Source: Haberlea rhodopensis
Taxonomy: Eukaryota; Streptophyta; Magnoliopsida; Lamiales; Gesneriaceae
Assembly (NCBI GenBank): GCA_907163345.1
Contig: CAJQUN010000154.1
Span: 1,398,603 to 1,462,602 of the forward strand
Direction: 5' to 3'
DNA: 64,000 nucleotides
A program made the position numbers and the translations under genes. The notes beneath the pieces are model-generated. The model saw only the letters and a program-made list of their open reading frames with translations, searched no databases and had not been told where the DNA came from. This document shows positions 1-10,251 of the stretch, one piece after another. Positions within the stretch are counted from its first letter, which is position 1. Each line of letters opens with the position of its first letter.

Positions 1-2
1 CC

Positions 3-350
3 TCTGCCAGGGTCCAAGCATATGATGACAACAATGAGGAACACCGTGCTCTGGATTTGGATCTGATCTATGAGAAAAGAGAAAGGGCCGCTATAAGGAT
101 GGAGGCTTACCGCAGCAAGATAGTCAAAGCCTACAACAAAAGGGTGATACCCCAAAATTTTCAAGTGGGGGACCACGTCCTCAAAAAGGTTAACCCAGCA
201 GGGGAGGTAAGAAAGCTCGACCCCCGATGGGAGGGACCGTACAAAGTAGTCCAGAGACTGAGTTCCGGATCGTACTACTTAGAGGAGGGCGAAGGCCGAC
301 GCCTCAAAAGACCTTGGAATGCATATCACCTCAGAAAATATTATTCCTAG
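3..350 (+). CDS. Ty3/gypsy polyprotein, integrase C-terminal end (partial)
   Basis: The open frame enters from the left edge, so there is no true start here, and it stops at 350. It ends with the integrase C-terminal module of gypsy pol proteins. A basic helix (YEKRERAAIRMEAYRSKIVK) is followed by the barrel-like segment with GDHVLKKV, LDPRWEGPYKVV and, at the end, NAYHLRKYYS. In intact elements this part binds DNA and helps place the integrase on its target. The frame is free of stops over 116 codons, so decay is slight. It ends directly before the tandem array, as the last domain of pol should. Confidence 0.85.
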   Translation, partial: SARVQAYDDNNEEHRALDLDLIYEKRERAAIRMEAYRSKIVKAYNKRVIPQNFQVGDHVLKKVNPAGEVRKLDPRWEGPYKVVQRLSSGSYYLEEGEGRRLKRPWNAYHLRKYYS

Positions 351-427
351 GCATTTTATTGTTGTTATTTCAATTCGATGTACGAACACTGTTATTTAAA
401 GAACTTTTCCTTTAAATCTCGTCACAA

Positions 428-950
428 AATTAAAAGTGCAGGCCATCCCTGTCACTAAAGCCCAGGTGTATGAGGCCCTGGCACCAATTAAAAGTGCAGG
501 TCATCCCTGGCACCATTTAAAAGTGCAGGTGTATGAGGCCCTGGCACCAATTAAAAGTGCAGGTCATCCCTGTCACTAAAGCCCAGGTGTATGAGGCCCT
601 GACACCAATTAAAAGTGCAGGTCATCCCTGTCACTAAAGCCCAGGTGTATGAGGCCCTGTCACCAGTTAAAAGTGCAGGTCATCCCTGTCACTAAAGCCC
701 AGGTGTATGAGGCCTTGGCACCAATTAAAAGTGCAGGTCATCCCTGTCACTAAAGCCCAGGTGTATGAGGCCCTGGCACCAATTAAAAGTGCAGGTCATC
801 CCTGTCACTAAAGCCCAGGTGTATGAGGCCCTGTCACCAATTAAAAGTGCAGGTCATCCCTGTCACTAAAGCCCAGGTGTATGAGGCTCTGGCACCAATT
901 AAAAGTGCAGGTCCGCTCTGCATGCTAAAGCCCAGGTGTATGAGCGCAGG
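428..950. repeat. 58-bp tandem repeat array, about 9 copies
   Basis: The unit starts aattaaaagtgcaggtc and contains tcactaaagcccaggtgtat. Starts fall at 428, 486, 549, 607, 665, 723, 781, 839 and 897. Spacing is exactly 58 bp except for one irregular step (486 to 549) that holds an extra shortened copy. Copies are nearly identical. The array lies between the pol stop codon and the antisense gene. Hypervariable tandem arrays at this place in Tat/Ogre elements are known as a source of satellite DNA. Confidence 0.93.
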
Positions 951-1472
951 TCGCGAGGACATTATCTGCTTGTATTGAGTATTTCGTGAGCTTGGGTCGA
1001 GAAAAACTTTTTTGCTCGGTTGATTATCTGTGGAGTTCATGCAGGTCAGCCCTATTTTGAGATTTGATTCCCTTGGGAATTATTTCTAGAAGTATTGCAG
1101 GTCATCCCTGCACCGATTAACAGGTCAGCCCTGTTTTGAGATTTAATTTTGTTAGAATTATTTCTAGTTGTTATTGCATGACAACCCTATGTGGCATTCA
1201 GTTCTATGCGTGGGGTATTTTTAAGTTGTTCTTGTGGGTCAATCCAATGTAAAACCACAGGTCGACTCGACTGCTATAAGTGGTCAGGACGTTCATAAAG
1301 TTGCGATGAACGCCAATTTCTAAATTACGAGTAAATAAAATAGATTGCTTCGAAGAAAGGACAATCAAAATTCAAAATGACCTCATTACAGGGGGGTGCA
1401 TCCAAAGCACAATACAAGCGTAAAAGGGAAAATAAAGAAAAAATACAAAGAATGAATTAAGAACAAGTCAGA

Positions 1473-3474
1473 CTAGTTGATAAAGTCGGGAGGGATGCTG
1501 GCGATGATTGCGTTAAGGTCCAGGAAGTCGCCAGGGTCCTGGTCATTAGGCGGGAAGCCCTTGGCCTTAAATTGACCCTTGCACCCCTCAAAACCAAGGT
1601 CCAGAAATTTAAAGGCCTTGGAGGCCAACATGCGCGTAAATTCCTCCGACTTGATGAAGGCCTCGCGGCGGGCTGATTCACCCGCCACATAGGATTCCAA
1701 CTCGGACTTGACCCTTCCCAGCTCGGCCAAGTTATTTGAAAGGTCCTCCTCCTTCCCGACCAGGGCACCGCGGAGCTGTTCAACATCAGCTCGGAGTCGG
1801 GTCACCAAGGCCCTGTGAGACTCTAGTTCAGCAGCGTCCGCCTCGGACTTAGCAGTAGCATTCTCAGCCTCTGACTTGGCCTCCGGCGCTGCTTTCCTCG
1901 CATCCCTGGCTGATTGGCCGTAGCTAGCACCCCGACGAAGGCTCTCGCACATCATCACCAGACCCTGAAGAGAAAAGGGGAGGGGAGGGCTCAGTTTTAT
2001 ATCCACAAAATAAAAAAAAATAAAAAAAATGCTTACTGCTAGGGCTCGAGATAGGCCTTCCTCTGCTAGGGGTTTCCACCTCAGCTCTGATAGGACTTGC
2101 TGATCGGCGGAGGAGGTCAGACACTCAACGATTCGGGCAGAGAGGCCTGATGGGGCAGAGTTGATCAGGCTGACCTCTCGAGTATAACCCACTGGTACCC
2201 CAGGTGAACCCGGGTCGGTGGGAGCGGCGGATAAATGACTCGGGGGGGAAGCGGGTGGGGTGTCGATCTCATGAATAATCGGGGAAGTAGCCACCTCCTC
2301 CCGAGTCGAGACCCCAGCTACACCCTTGCCCCTTTTCCTTTTTCTCAGGCCGGTCTCCTCCCTAACCTCTTCGGCGCGAGGGGGGCTGGCCACTGGGGAC
2401 GGCGGGTTTGGAGTGACAACGGGGGCGCTAGGGGGTTGGCTCGAAGGGCCTGCACCAGCCGCCCCTCTTCCCGCTTTCTTCTGAGACGCCATGGCAGATA
2501 GCAGCTGCTGAAGAGACATGTTATCTGCAAGAGAAAGGATTCAGCTCAGACATGAAAAAATAAATGTGATAAACGGGGGCCAGATAGGAAGAACGTACCA
2601 CCAGGGACGCCTGGATAGGAGCTCAGCCCGAAACGCCTGAGTACGTCCTCTCTGATCAGGGCAGCTGAATCGAAACGCCGAGTTCCAATGGTTGAGATAA
2701 CCGTTTGGAAGAACACGTCCTCTTTATATTTTTTGGGCAAAGATCGGGGGGTAGGTAGGGTATCTCGCCAGGCCATGGGGCAAGCCCAGCGTCGAGGTGG
2801 TTTGACAAAAAAATAGGTTTGTTTCCATCCCTTGCGGGAGCTCGGGATGTTATTTAAAAATTTATAAAAGGTCCGGGCACCGAAGTAAAACACCCCGGGA
2901 GACTGGGTTTTCTTAACCTGGAAAAAATAATTGAGAAGGGTAGGGGAGAAAGGCAGATCCAAGGATCGAAAGAGGGCAGTGACAGAGACTAGGCTCTGGT
3001 AGGAGTTGGGGGTAAGCTGGCTCAGAGAAACACAATGAAAGTGGGAGAACTCCTGGTAAGAAAGGGGGATAGGAAAGCGAGTCCGCTCTTAAGCTGCTCA
3101 AGGAAGAAGGGAAAGTACCCGGGCGGGGGGAGATGCGGACGCTCACCAGCCCTAGGGACCCGGACGTCGTGGTCCGGCGGGATAAACCACGTACGGAGGA
3201 GGTGCTCGGCATCAGGGGAAATACCCGCGTCGAGAATCTCGTACCAAGGAAGTCCAGCCTGGGCCAGGCTCCTCGGGTCGAAAACTTCGAAGGTGGGAAG
3301 AGATGGATCAAATATCCGGGGAGGGACCTGTCGGAGGGGTGCCACCTCGGGATTGTTTCCCTCGGCGGCATCCGACCTCCGACCCGATGGGCTGGGTTGC
3401 TCGGACATCTCGGCATCTTCGTCCCCCCCCCCACGAAAGAGAGCACCAGAAGTAGAAGAGGTGGAGTCCGACAT
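1473..3474 (-). pseudogene. Antisense gene of the retrotransposon (putative gypsy-type transposase domain plus coiled coil), frameshifted
   Basis: Reading right to left, ATG at 3474 opens a Ser/Pro-rich start and a region with DPSLPTFEVFDPRSLA and HLLRTWFIPPDHDVRVP. The frame then shifts near 3087, where a single-base loss would explain it. It continues with SLSQLTPNSYQSLV and VKPPRRWACPMAW, typical of the plant family annotated as putative gypsy-type transposon. Intron 1 is about 2525-2598 (GTACG...TTGCAG), intron 2 about 1965-2036 (GTAAGC...TTCAG). The last exon is a Glu/Ala/Lys-rich coiled coil ending at 1473. The function of this family is unknown. Some Tat elements carry such an antisense ORF. 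A TATA box lies upstream on the same strand (3572-3580). Confidence 0.7.
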
Positions 3475-3571
3475 TAAGAACAGAAAAGAAAGGCAGAACT
3501 GACTTACAAAATTTAGGAGAGACGACTGATCCGACCTGGAGCCCAAATGAATGAAAGTGACTCGAGAGCCT

Positions 3572-3580
3572 CTATTTATA
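3572..3580 (-). promoter_or_regulatory. TATA box for the antisense gene
   Basis: On the minus strand this reads TATAAATAG, about 98 bases upstream of the antisense ATG at 3474. A 5' leader of that length is normal for plants. It implies the antisense gene has its own promoter, facing away from the 3' LTR. Confidence 0.55.
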
Positions 3581-3810
3581 GAGAATATGGCGAGTGGGCC
3601 GAGAAAGCCAGGCCCAAACCAACGGCGCAGATTAAAGGATCTGAACGGTCGGAGCAATAGATGAGGGCACGTGGCTTGACAGCCCCTAGGGTTTGGTACA
3701 AGACAGCTATGACCCCGGGACCAGGAGCTGTCCAATCAGAGGACCAAGATGTCAGGAGTAAATAAAGTTCGCCATAAACCCATTAGTCGAGGCAGCGCTA
3801 CTCTAGCTCG

Positions 3811-3825
3811 ACTTAGGGGGGATAC
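3811..3825 (+). other. Polypurine tract before the 3' LTR
   Basis: The purine run aggggggata lies directly before TGATGATACC. In LTR retrotransposons this is the RNase H-resistant primer for plus-strand DNA, and it fixes the LTR start at 3826. Confidence 0.65.
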
Positions 3826-3992
3826 TGATGATACCCCTAGCCTTGGAGGCCCAATAGGTTTAGGTACCCGAACTTTATTTGGGCCCCGGTCAGTTTGGGA
3901 CCCTTTTTCAGCCCAATAAGTGGACCCATTTTCAAGCCCGCCGCCCGATCCGAGTTGATACCGGGCACCGCGACCTCTGGCCAGCCTCCGAG

Positions 3993-4221
3993 CTGAGGCG
4001 ATGTTTCCTCAATAGGTCGGGACGGGCAGTCATTGCCAAGATAGCCGGACTGAGGCGAGGCTTCCTCAATAGGTCAGGACGGGCAGTCATTGCCAAGATA
4101 GCCGGGCTGAGGCGAGGCTTCCTCAATAGGTCAGGACGGGCCGTCATTGTCAAGATAGCCGGGCTGAGGCGAGGCTTCCTCGATAGGTCAGGACGGGCAG
4201 TCATTGGACAGGACAACCGAG
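3993..4221. repeat. 57-bp tandem repeat in the LTR, 4 copies
   Basis: Units start ctgaggcg at 3993, 4050, 4107 and 4164, with a partial start at 4222. Each holds a run like cctcaataggtcaggacggg. Because 57 is a multiple of three, the array reads open in several frames as a 19-residue repeat. I take that as an artefact of the period, not as a protein. Confidence 0.92.
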
Positions 4222-4495
4222 CTGAGGCCACCTATGGTGGTCCCGTATACCGGGACTAGGGTTGCAGGAATCAGACACCTATTAAAGCAAAGGCTAGGCC
4301 TACTAACCAATCAAAGGAGGGTCAAGCACTGTGGGTACGAAAAGCATATTCCCGGATGCAGAGAATCGCAAAAGCAGAAGCGTCGTACGAGATAGGTAAC
4401 AGATGTAGGTGGTCCCCAGTCTGTGGTTCTCCCCCCAGTTTCAGACATTGTCTCCAAAATCCCCGGCAAGGCGGAACCATTGGCATCCCTCCCCC

Positions 4496-4504
4496 TATAA
4501 AAAG
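4496..4504 (+). promoter_or_regulatory. LTR TATA box
   Basis: TATAAAAAG follows a C-rich run (ccctccccc). This is the normal layout of the U3/R promoter in a plant LTR. Confidence 0.5.
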
Positions 4505-4690
4505 GAGAATGGTTGGCAAGAAGAGGTATCCGGGCCTTCCTCTGAAAAAAAACCAGTATTGATCATCGGAGATTCTGAACGAGAAAAGGATCTTCCCGGA
4601 CTCCGGCCTAACCTGTGATTTCACGAAACAGCTCATCCCTTCCCCTATAAATTCATTTGTTATCGAAGCGAACCAAAAAGAGAGATAACA

Positions 4691-5732
4691 TGGTATTTTA
4701 ACAATCGAGCTAGTTTTGGTCCCAAAAGCAATTTAGAAATGAATGCTATGTTGTCAAAAGTTTGTAACTTTCTGCTACCTATAAGGCCATGCTTACGTTT
4801 TTTTTTTTTTTTGTTGAACCCTGTCTGCTTATAGAGTGGACTAAACCTAGACCTCGTCAAGTACAACTACGTAACACGCGAATGTAAATTATTGCACTTC
4901 ACAAGGCATTAGATTGGTAACGTAAACATAAGATTCTCCGTGACATCTCAAGGCCCTATTTAGGCTTTCCTCATTTGAACCAAAGTCTTCATCCGTGTCA
5001 TTTTCAGAAGAAAATGGTAAGAACAAGCGATTTTGACAGAGACATGGCAATTCATAATAGACATTTAAATGTTTATTCCACTTTCCTTGGTGTTCCACAA
5101 CTCTTTTGGTAACTGAAGATAATAAGAATTATCTGAATTTGGGTGTGGAGAAGAAGAATGTTTAATGGGTATGTACTTCATAATACACTTCATTGGGATC
5201 TTTGAAGAGTTTGGCTTTGCTACATATACCCAACTATCCCATCTCAACATCCACCTATTCTCACAAGTAAAATGGTTCGTGCCACCATTTCGATTTTGGC
5301 TTACTACATATACCCAACTATCCCATCTCAACATCTACCTACTCACATAAATAAAATGTTTCATGCCACCATTTCCATCAACAACAGGATTCGATGATAT
5401 GAAAAATAAACATGATTTACGAGTCACGGGCTGGAACCCAAATGTAAATCAGATGTCATGCTCTCTGTTCTTCATAAGCTATATGCTCTTCATAAAGGCT
5501 CAATTGGTTAAGTAGCAAGAAACAAATGCCTCAACAAATCTTTGAGTGCTCAATCCCCAAAGCATATATCCCTGAACAACCTCAGAGATTCAACTTCCAC
5601 CACTCAAGAGAAGGAAGACATTTTTCGTCAGCCATCAATGCAGATAAAAAATTAAATAAACCAGCATGTAAACAAGGAGGCAACAGAAACTAAAGAACTA
5701 TGACCGTACAAATAGAACACTCACCTGTTAGT
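4691..5732. other. Intergenic or 3' UTR of the next gene; no coding region recognised
   Basis: Short minus-strand ORFs here show no recognisable domain. Part of this stretch may be 3' UTR of the 5733-6626 gene, because a splice donor follows that gene's stop codon. Confidence 0.5.
5206..5373. repeat. 84-bp tandem duplication
   Basis: The core tacatatacccaactatccc occurs at 5221 and 5305. The flanks (tcccatctcaacatc, tgccaccattt) are also shared, giving two diverged head-to-tail copies. Confidence 0.8.
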
Positions 5733-6626
5733 CTAGGCAAGATAGAAGATATCATCAGTCATTAGAACAATGTACTGCAGAATCCTTAAAGTTACATTTC
5801 TGAAATCCAACAGCGGCAGCCTCAACTCCCTAACCCTACAACTCTCCCCAGAATCCCCACTTACACTTGGATGCTGTTTGGTAATAAGAAGTCTATTCGA
5901 ATCTATCTTCCTATACAAGTGAATTTCCCTGTTCACAGAATTTTGGGAAGCATTTCCATTATTATTAGTCTTATAAAGGGTCCATCCCATTCCAAGCAAG
6001 GCCTTAGAAAATCCATCCATCGACTCTATTTTTTCACCAGTTCGTGTAAACAGTGAAAGTGAGGTGCAGTGCCAATTATTATTGCTCAAAGACTCAACCT
6101 TTTCAACTGGGCTGTAATAATTTTTCAAGAAAACCAACTTGAAACATCCTTTAGAGAGATTAGCAAAGAGGCGAAGGTGGGAGAGGGATGCAGTGGTGAA
6201 AGAGGGAAACGGCAATGGAACACTATCAATTGCCAATGACCAGCAATGTGATGAGGATGTTGATGCACATGACGATGATGATGATGAGGTTTGGGATGAT
6301 GATGGTGGTGATGGTGATGGCCATGAAAAGATAATGTGAGATATAGACGGGTTAAAGTTGAGATCCATTCCGATGTCTCTGGCAATCTTGCCCAATCTGT
6401 AAGTATCTTTAACCAGTTCTTGGGTTGGAACAAATAGCATCAACGGGATTCTATTTCTCGAATGCGCTGGAATGGTGGTGTCCCTGGTGGTATCACCATT
6501 ATCATCAAGATTGGCATTTTGAAGAAAATGATGGTTTTCGCTAAGAAGAAGAGGGTTATTGGAGATACTGTTATCACCAAACACTATGGATCTCACAAGT
6601 TTCAGTGGAAACATCTTCACACACAA
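5733..6626 (-). CDS. Conserved plant protein of unknown function, 297 aa
   Basis: Uninterrupted single-exon frame with the look of a real gene. The N-terminus reads LVRSIVFGDNSISNNPLLLS and is followed by VKDTYRLGKIARDIGMDLN. After a Ser/Pro low-complexity stretch come SLSHLRLFANLSKGCFKLVF and MDGFSKALLGMGWTLYKT. The C-terminus reads LRILQYIVLMTDDIFYLA. The spread of conserved-looking blocks resembles a plant-only family I recall as uncharacterised, but I cannot name it, so no function is given. Translation could start at residue 1 or at Met5. No signal peptide or membrane segment is evident. A consensus splice donor, CAG|GTGAGT, lies just after the stop (intron would begin at 5724), so the mRNA may have an intron in its 3' UTR. 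Confidence 0.75.
   Translation of the reverse strand: MCVKMFPLKLVRSIVFGDNSISNNPLLLSENHHFLQNANLDDNGDTTRDTTIPAHSRNRIPLMLFVPTQELVKDTYRLGKIARDIGMDLNFNPSISHIIFSWPSPSPPSSSQTSSSSSSCASTSSSHCWSLAIDSVPLPFPSFTTASLSHLRLFANLSKGCFKLVFLKNYYSPVEKVESLSNNNWHCTSLSLFTRTGEKIESMDGFSKALLGMGWTLYKTNNNGNASQNSVNREIHLYRKIDSNRLLITKQHPSVSGDSGESCRVRELRLPLLDFRNVTLRILQYIVLMTDDIFYLA
6235..6335. repeat. GAT/GGT trinucleotide-rich microsatellite inside the 5733-6626 gene
   Basis: Imperfect gatgatgatgatgagg and gatggtggtgatggtgatgg runs encode, on the minus strand, the Ser/Pro-rich linker (SSSQTSSSSSS and neighbours). The tract length is likely to vary between individuals. Confidence 0.7.
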
Positions 6627-7822
6627 GAAATAAGGTCAGATTCAAGTGCCCGGAGGAAGATGATGGTCATTTTGTCTCTATGAGTTGGCCAAGTTTTGTT
6701 TTGTATCCAATTTGGCAATTTGTGGTGTGGATGTTTATAGAAAACGCAACTTTAGTTCTTGAAACATCGAGAAGGGAAACAAAGAAGCGATGAAAAGCAA
6801 TGAAAACGCTATTCCAAAACGAAGGAAGGCTCGACTTTAGTTATTCAAAACTTGAGAAAGAAAATAGATAAATGGCTAACTAAATTTGGTTCTGATATTG
6901 CAGAAATGTTGACATAGCCCCAATTTGGTTGAAATTCCAAATTTATCTCCGTTGTCTATTCTCTTGAATTTCGAAATTTTGTATATAGAGGACACATAAA
7001 TTTTGAAAATTTAAACTTTTGAAAAAAATAGGTATACTAAACATATTTACACTGAATTTGGATTTGATATGCAAAATCAAACACATCATCAGCACATTGT
7101 GTGAATTATATGTAGACTCTATAGTTTTAATCATTGTTATTTTATTCATTATAGTTTAAAAATAACATCTACCTCCAGTTATGTCAAAAATCGCTAATAT
7201 CTTTTTAATTAAAATATCCATACTTACTTCAAACTAGAGGTTTCGGGATGAATATATAATCTACACGACAAAATAACAAATTTATACATGAAGTTATAAA
7301 TTTAAATATATATACAATTTATTAAAAAAAAAAATTAAAGGTTAACTTCTTAAATTTTAGCAGGAACGAAAATTTTTCTCGATCTGTGCCTTACTTTTCA
7401 AGATTTTTAAAATTTATTTCTTATTCTGCTGTCAAAGTGTAAAACTGAAACTATTCAAAATTTGACATGAAAACATTTATTTCACTAAAGTATTTTTAAA
7501 AACTAATTATAAATAAAAAGATATAACCTTTAAAATTCTACTTTTTATAAAAAAATATTTTAACCTTTTAATCAGATATTAATTAATTTTTTAAAGAAAA
7601 ATTCCCAATCCCGAAATTCCCTAAAAAAAGAATTCTGAAATTAGGATTCTGTATTCAATCGACAAATTATCGTTCGAGTTGCTAAAAATTCTGATCACCA
7701 TCCTCTTTAACTAAAATCGCATGTGAGATCATAAAACTTGCGACGACTTTGATTGTATAAATAGCCGACAACCCCTCAACTTTTCTTCCCCTGAGTTCGC
7801 CTGCCTCAATTCGATAGCGAAA
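6627..7822. other. AT-rich divergent intergenic region
   Basis: The 5733-6626 gene points left and KIWI points right, so this stretch should hold both promoters. It is strongly AT-rich around 6850-7640. No coding region or repeat unit was recognised. A plausible KIWI TATA is tataaatag near 7756. Confidence 0.5.
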
Positions 7823-10251
7823 ATGTCGAAGAGGGGAAACAAGAGAGACGAGGATGAAACACTCTCCGAAAATGAGGAGCCTCCGAAGAAGAATCCAAAA
7901 ACATCCGCTGCCGGTAATGTTTCTGAAGAATCCGACCAGATACACATCTGCGATGTAAGCTAAAGTTTCCTATCATTCTCTATTTGCGTGTTCTCGTATG
8001 AAACGCGATATTATACGCATTCCTTTTTGTTTCTTACTGTGATGTATTTTCTGTATTTAGTTGAACAGGGTTTAATTTTATTGAGTCGTTTGTTACTGAC
8101 TATGAATCGTGCTTTTTTCTATAAAGTTGTCAAAGAATAGAAAAGTGTCGGTGAGGAATTGGCAAGGGAAGATCGTGGTGGATATTAGGGAGTTTTATGT
8201 TAAAGATGGCAAGGAGTTTCCTGGCAAAAAGGGTAATTTTTTTCTTCCAGGTTTTAGTTTCAAGGATAAGCAAATATTTAGGTGTCCAACATTTTTCGAT
8301 AAGCAAATTTTCTTCTTCTACTGTGTTTAGTTTTTTGAGGACTTCTTGAGTATGAAGTTGGTGTTTGGCCTTGGCTTTCTTCTTTTGGAAAGGCATTCTC
8401 AGTTTCTATGAGCCAAGTTTGGGGTCGGCCCCTTCGTGTCAAATTCTATTAAAACTAATGGGTAATGATCTTAATACATATTTGTGATTGAGAAAACGGT
8501 GAGCAACACCCCTGTTGTTCTTTCCTAAATTCATAGGGCTTCAAGTGCTAGAATTAATTTCTTAAACAAAAATGAAAGAGGATTGAAAAATAAATGGTTA
8601 GACAGTATGTGAAAGCTAATAACATTGGTTGTGGAACAATGAAAACTTGTCATTCACTCTTTTTTTACAATATGAAGTTTTAAAAAATGGATGGCATTCA
8701 CAGATGTATTTTGAACTGGACGCTAATTATATTATTAATAAGATTGTTAAAGCACTTGACCAGATGACCAAACTAGAGAGAGTGAGCGAGAGTGGGTTCG
8801 AATAAGCAAAAAGACAATTAGCTCATGTGGCTGTTGATGGTTGAATCCCATTGCAGAAAGTTCTTGGCTTTCTTGAGGATAGTCTCTCGCGCAAGCAACT
8901 CCATTGTCTTTTTTCAGCCTTCTCATGTGAATGTCTTTCGTTGAAAGAATCAGCTTATTATCAACATAACATAAGCAGACATGGGTGGCTGAGGCATTGG
9001 TCTGAATATATGGCATAAAAGGTGGTGATCATGTGTATTAGTTAATTTGGTAATACTGCTATCATGGTGAGTATATTGGTATTCTGGTGCGATTTATGTG
9101 GGAAACACTAGTCTTGTAGCTTGGATTTGACTCCCTCAAATTTGCTTTGCGAACTATACATTTAAATTAAGTTCTAATGTACTTCATTTTCAAGTGCACA
9201 AATAGATGCCCTCGCATGTGCAAGTCATTACTGCATCCAAACTAACCCGACCTCGAAAAACAGAATTATCATTCAAATGATGCAAAACTTAAGAGGAAAA
9301 GAATTAATCTTGGTTGTTTTCTTGCTTTGCCTAGTGGTCAATGGGTTTATTTCTCATGGACAATCAAGAAACAGTATATGTGCAGAATCTAAGGATGCAT
9401 TTATTGAATAGATTACTCCTCAACCTCAAGCTATTGTTAGTTAATTTTTCAATCTCTAGATTCTCATGAAAAATGTGTCCATTCTCCTTCCACCTGGAGT
9501 TTGAGAATATAAGCTGAATCAGGATTTAATTGATTTATTTTCTTAGTAATATTAATTATCAAGGGATGTATACAAATTTGCATTTTTTATTTGAAAATGG
9601 TAAAATACCTTTGATTATGGATTGATGGTCAATGACTCACTCGTCAGTTACCAATAGTATTATATCTGAAGTTATTATAAAATGGTGCATTTTTTCCTTG
9701 CATACCTTTTAAATGAAGCTTGGTGCTCTCTTTCTTTCCTGTTGATTTTATTTAAACTTTAAATCAAATTATTTCATTTTCGCTAATTTTATTTATCTCA
9801 TCAAAGTAACAATACCTTTTACACTTGATTGCAGGCATTTCATTGGGTATGGACCAGGTATGCTTCTTTTGTGTACTACTCCAGGCAAAAATTAAAGAAA
9901 TAAAAATTATTAGGTTGAGTTCGATTGAAATATTTGATATGAGGAATTGATTTCAATTACTTGCATAATATACAATTTGAAATTTCATTGTCATGGTTGA
10001 AATACACCGTAAAATAGTGGGTTAAAGCTTTTCAGATTTATGGAGTTGGAAGTTATCCAAATAGAGTGAGATGAATTCTATTAGTAATTTGAAATAATAT
10101 ATTTCTAAATCCTCCCATCTAAATGCAACCAAACATTTCCACCTTGTTATATTTAGTTCATTCAAATTCTTTCATCACCTGATGTTTGCAGTGGAATATA
10201 CTAAAAGATCATGTGGATGAAATTGACAATGAAGTTGCAGGGAAAGCATAA
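7823..10251 (+). CDS. KIWI: KIWI-like transcriptional coactivator (PC4/p15 family), 4 exons, 106 aa
   Basis: Exons are 7823-7954, 8127-8232, 9835-9857 and 10192-10251; each intron has GT-AG ends and they join in frame to 106 residues. The protein has an acidic, Lys-rich N-terminal tail (about 1-40). The PC4 single-stranded-DNA-binding domain follows, with LSKNRKVSVRNWQGKI, VDIREFYVKDGKEFPGKKG, ISLGMDQ and WNILKDHVDEIDNEV. Arabidopsis KIWI has the same layout and nearly the same length (about 107). Family role: nuclear cofactor that binds single-stranded DNA, dimerises and supports RNA polymerase II transcription; in plants it pairs with KELP. Exon 3 has only 23 nt. Intron 2 (about 1.6 kb) shows no recognisable gene. 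Confidence 0.93.

Larger units (their letters stand above)
1..4690 (+). mobile_element. 3' portion of a Ty3/gypsy retrotransposon, Tat/Retand-like
   Basis: The order is integrase C-terminus, 58-bp tandem array, antisense gene, polypurine tract and LTR. Plant Tat-lineage elements are known for this: a long region between pol and the 3' LTR holding tandem repeats and, in some, an antisense ORF. The 5' LTR, gag and most of pol lie before the window. The right edge is uncertain: the LTR starts at TGATGATACC (3826), but I found no clear closing inverted end, so 4690 (after agagataaca) is only a best guess. Confidence 0.75.
3826..4690 (+). repeat. 3' LTR of the Tat-like element (right end uncertain)
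   Basis: Starts with TG after the polypurine tract. It contains a 57-bp tandem array (3993-4221) and a TATA box (4496-4504). The 5' LTR is outside the window, so length and end cannot be confirmed by comparison. Confidence 0.6.

Noticed and set aside
428..950. CRISPR-like regular repeats
   Set aside because: Head-to-tail 58-bp units without unique spacers in a plant retrotransposon. A satellite-type array, not CRISPR.
6139..6339. Plus-strand acidic ORF (Asp/Glu-rich)
   Set aside because: Shadow of the GAT microsatellite on the strand opposite the 5733-6626 gene.
8747..9016. Minus-strand ORF in KIWI intron 2 with a YVDNKLIL phrase like copia RT
   Set aside because: Only a few residues match, with no flanking RT blocks. 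A box-B-like gggttcgaataag nearby also lacks a box A or tail. Treated as intron noise.
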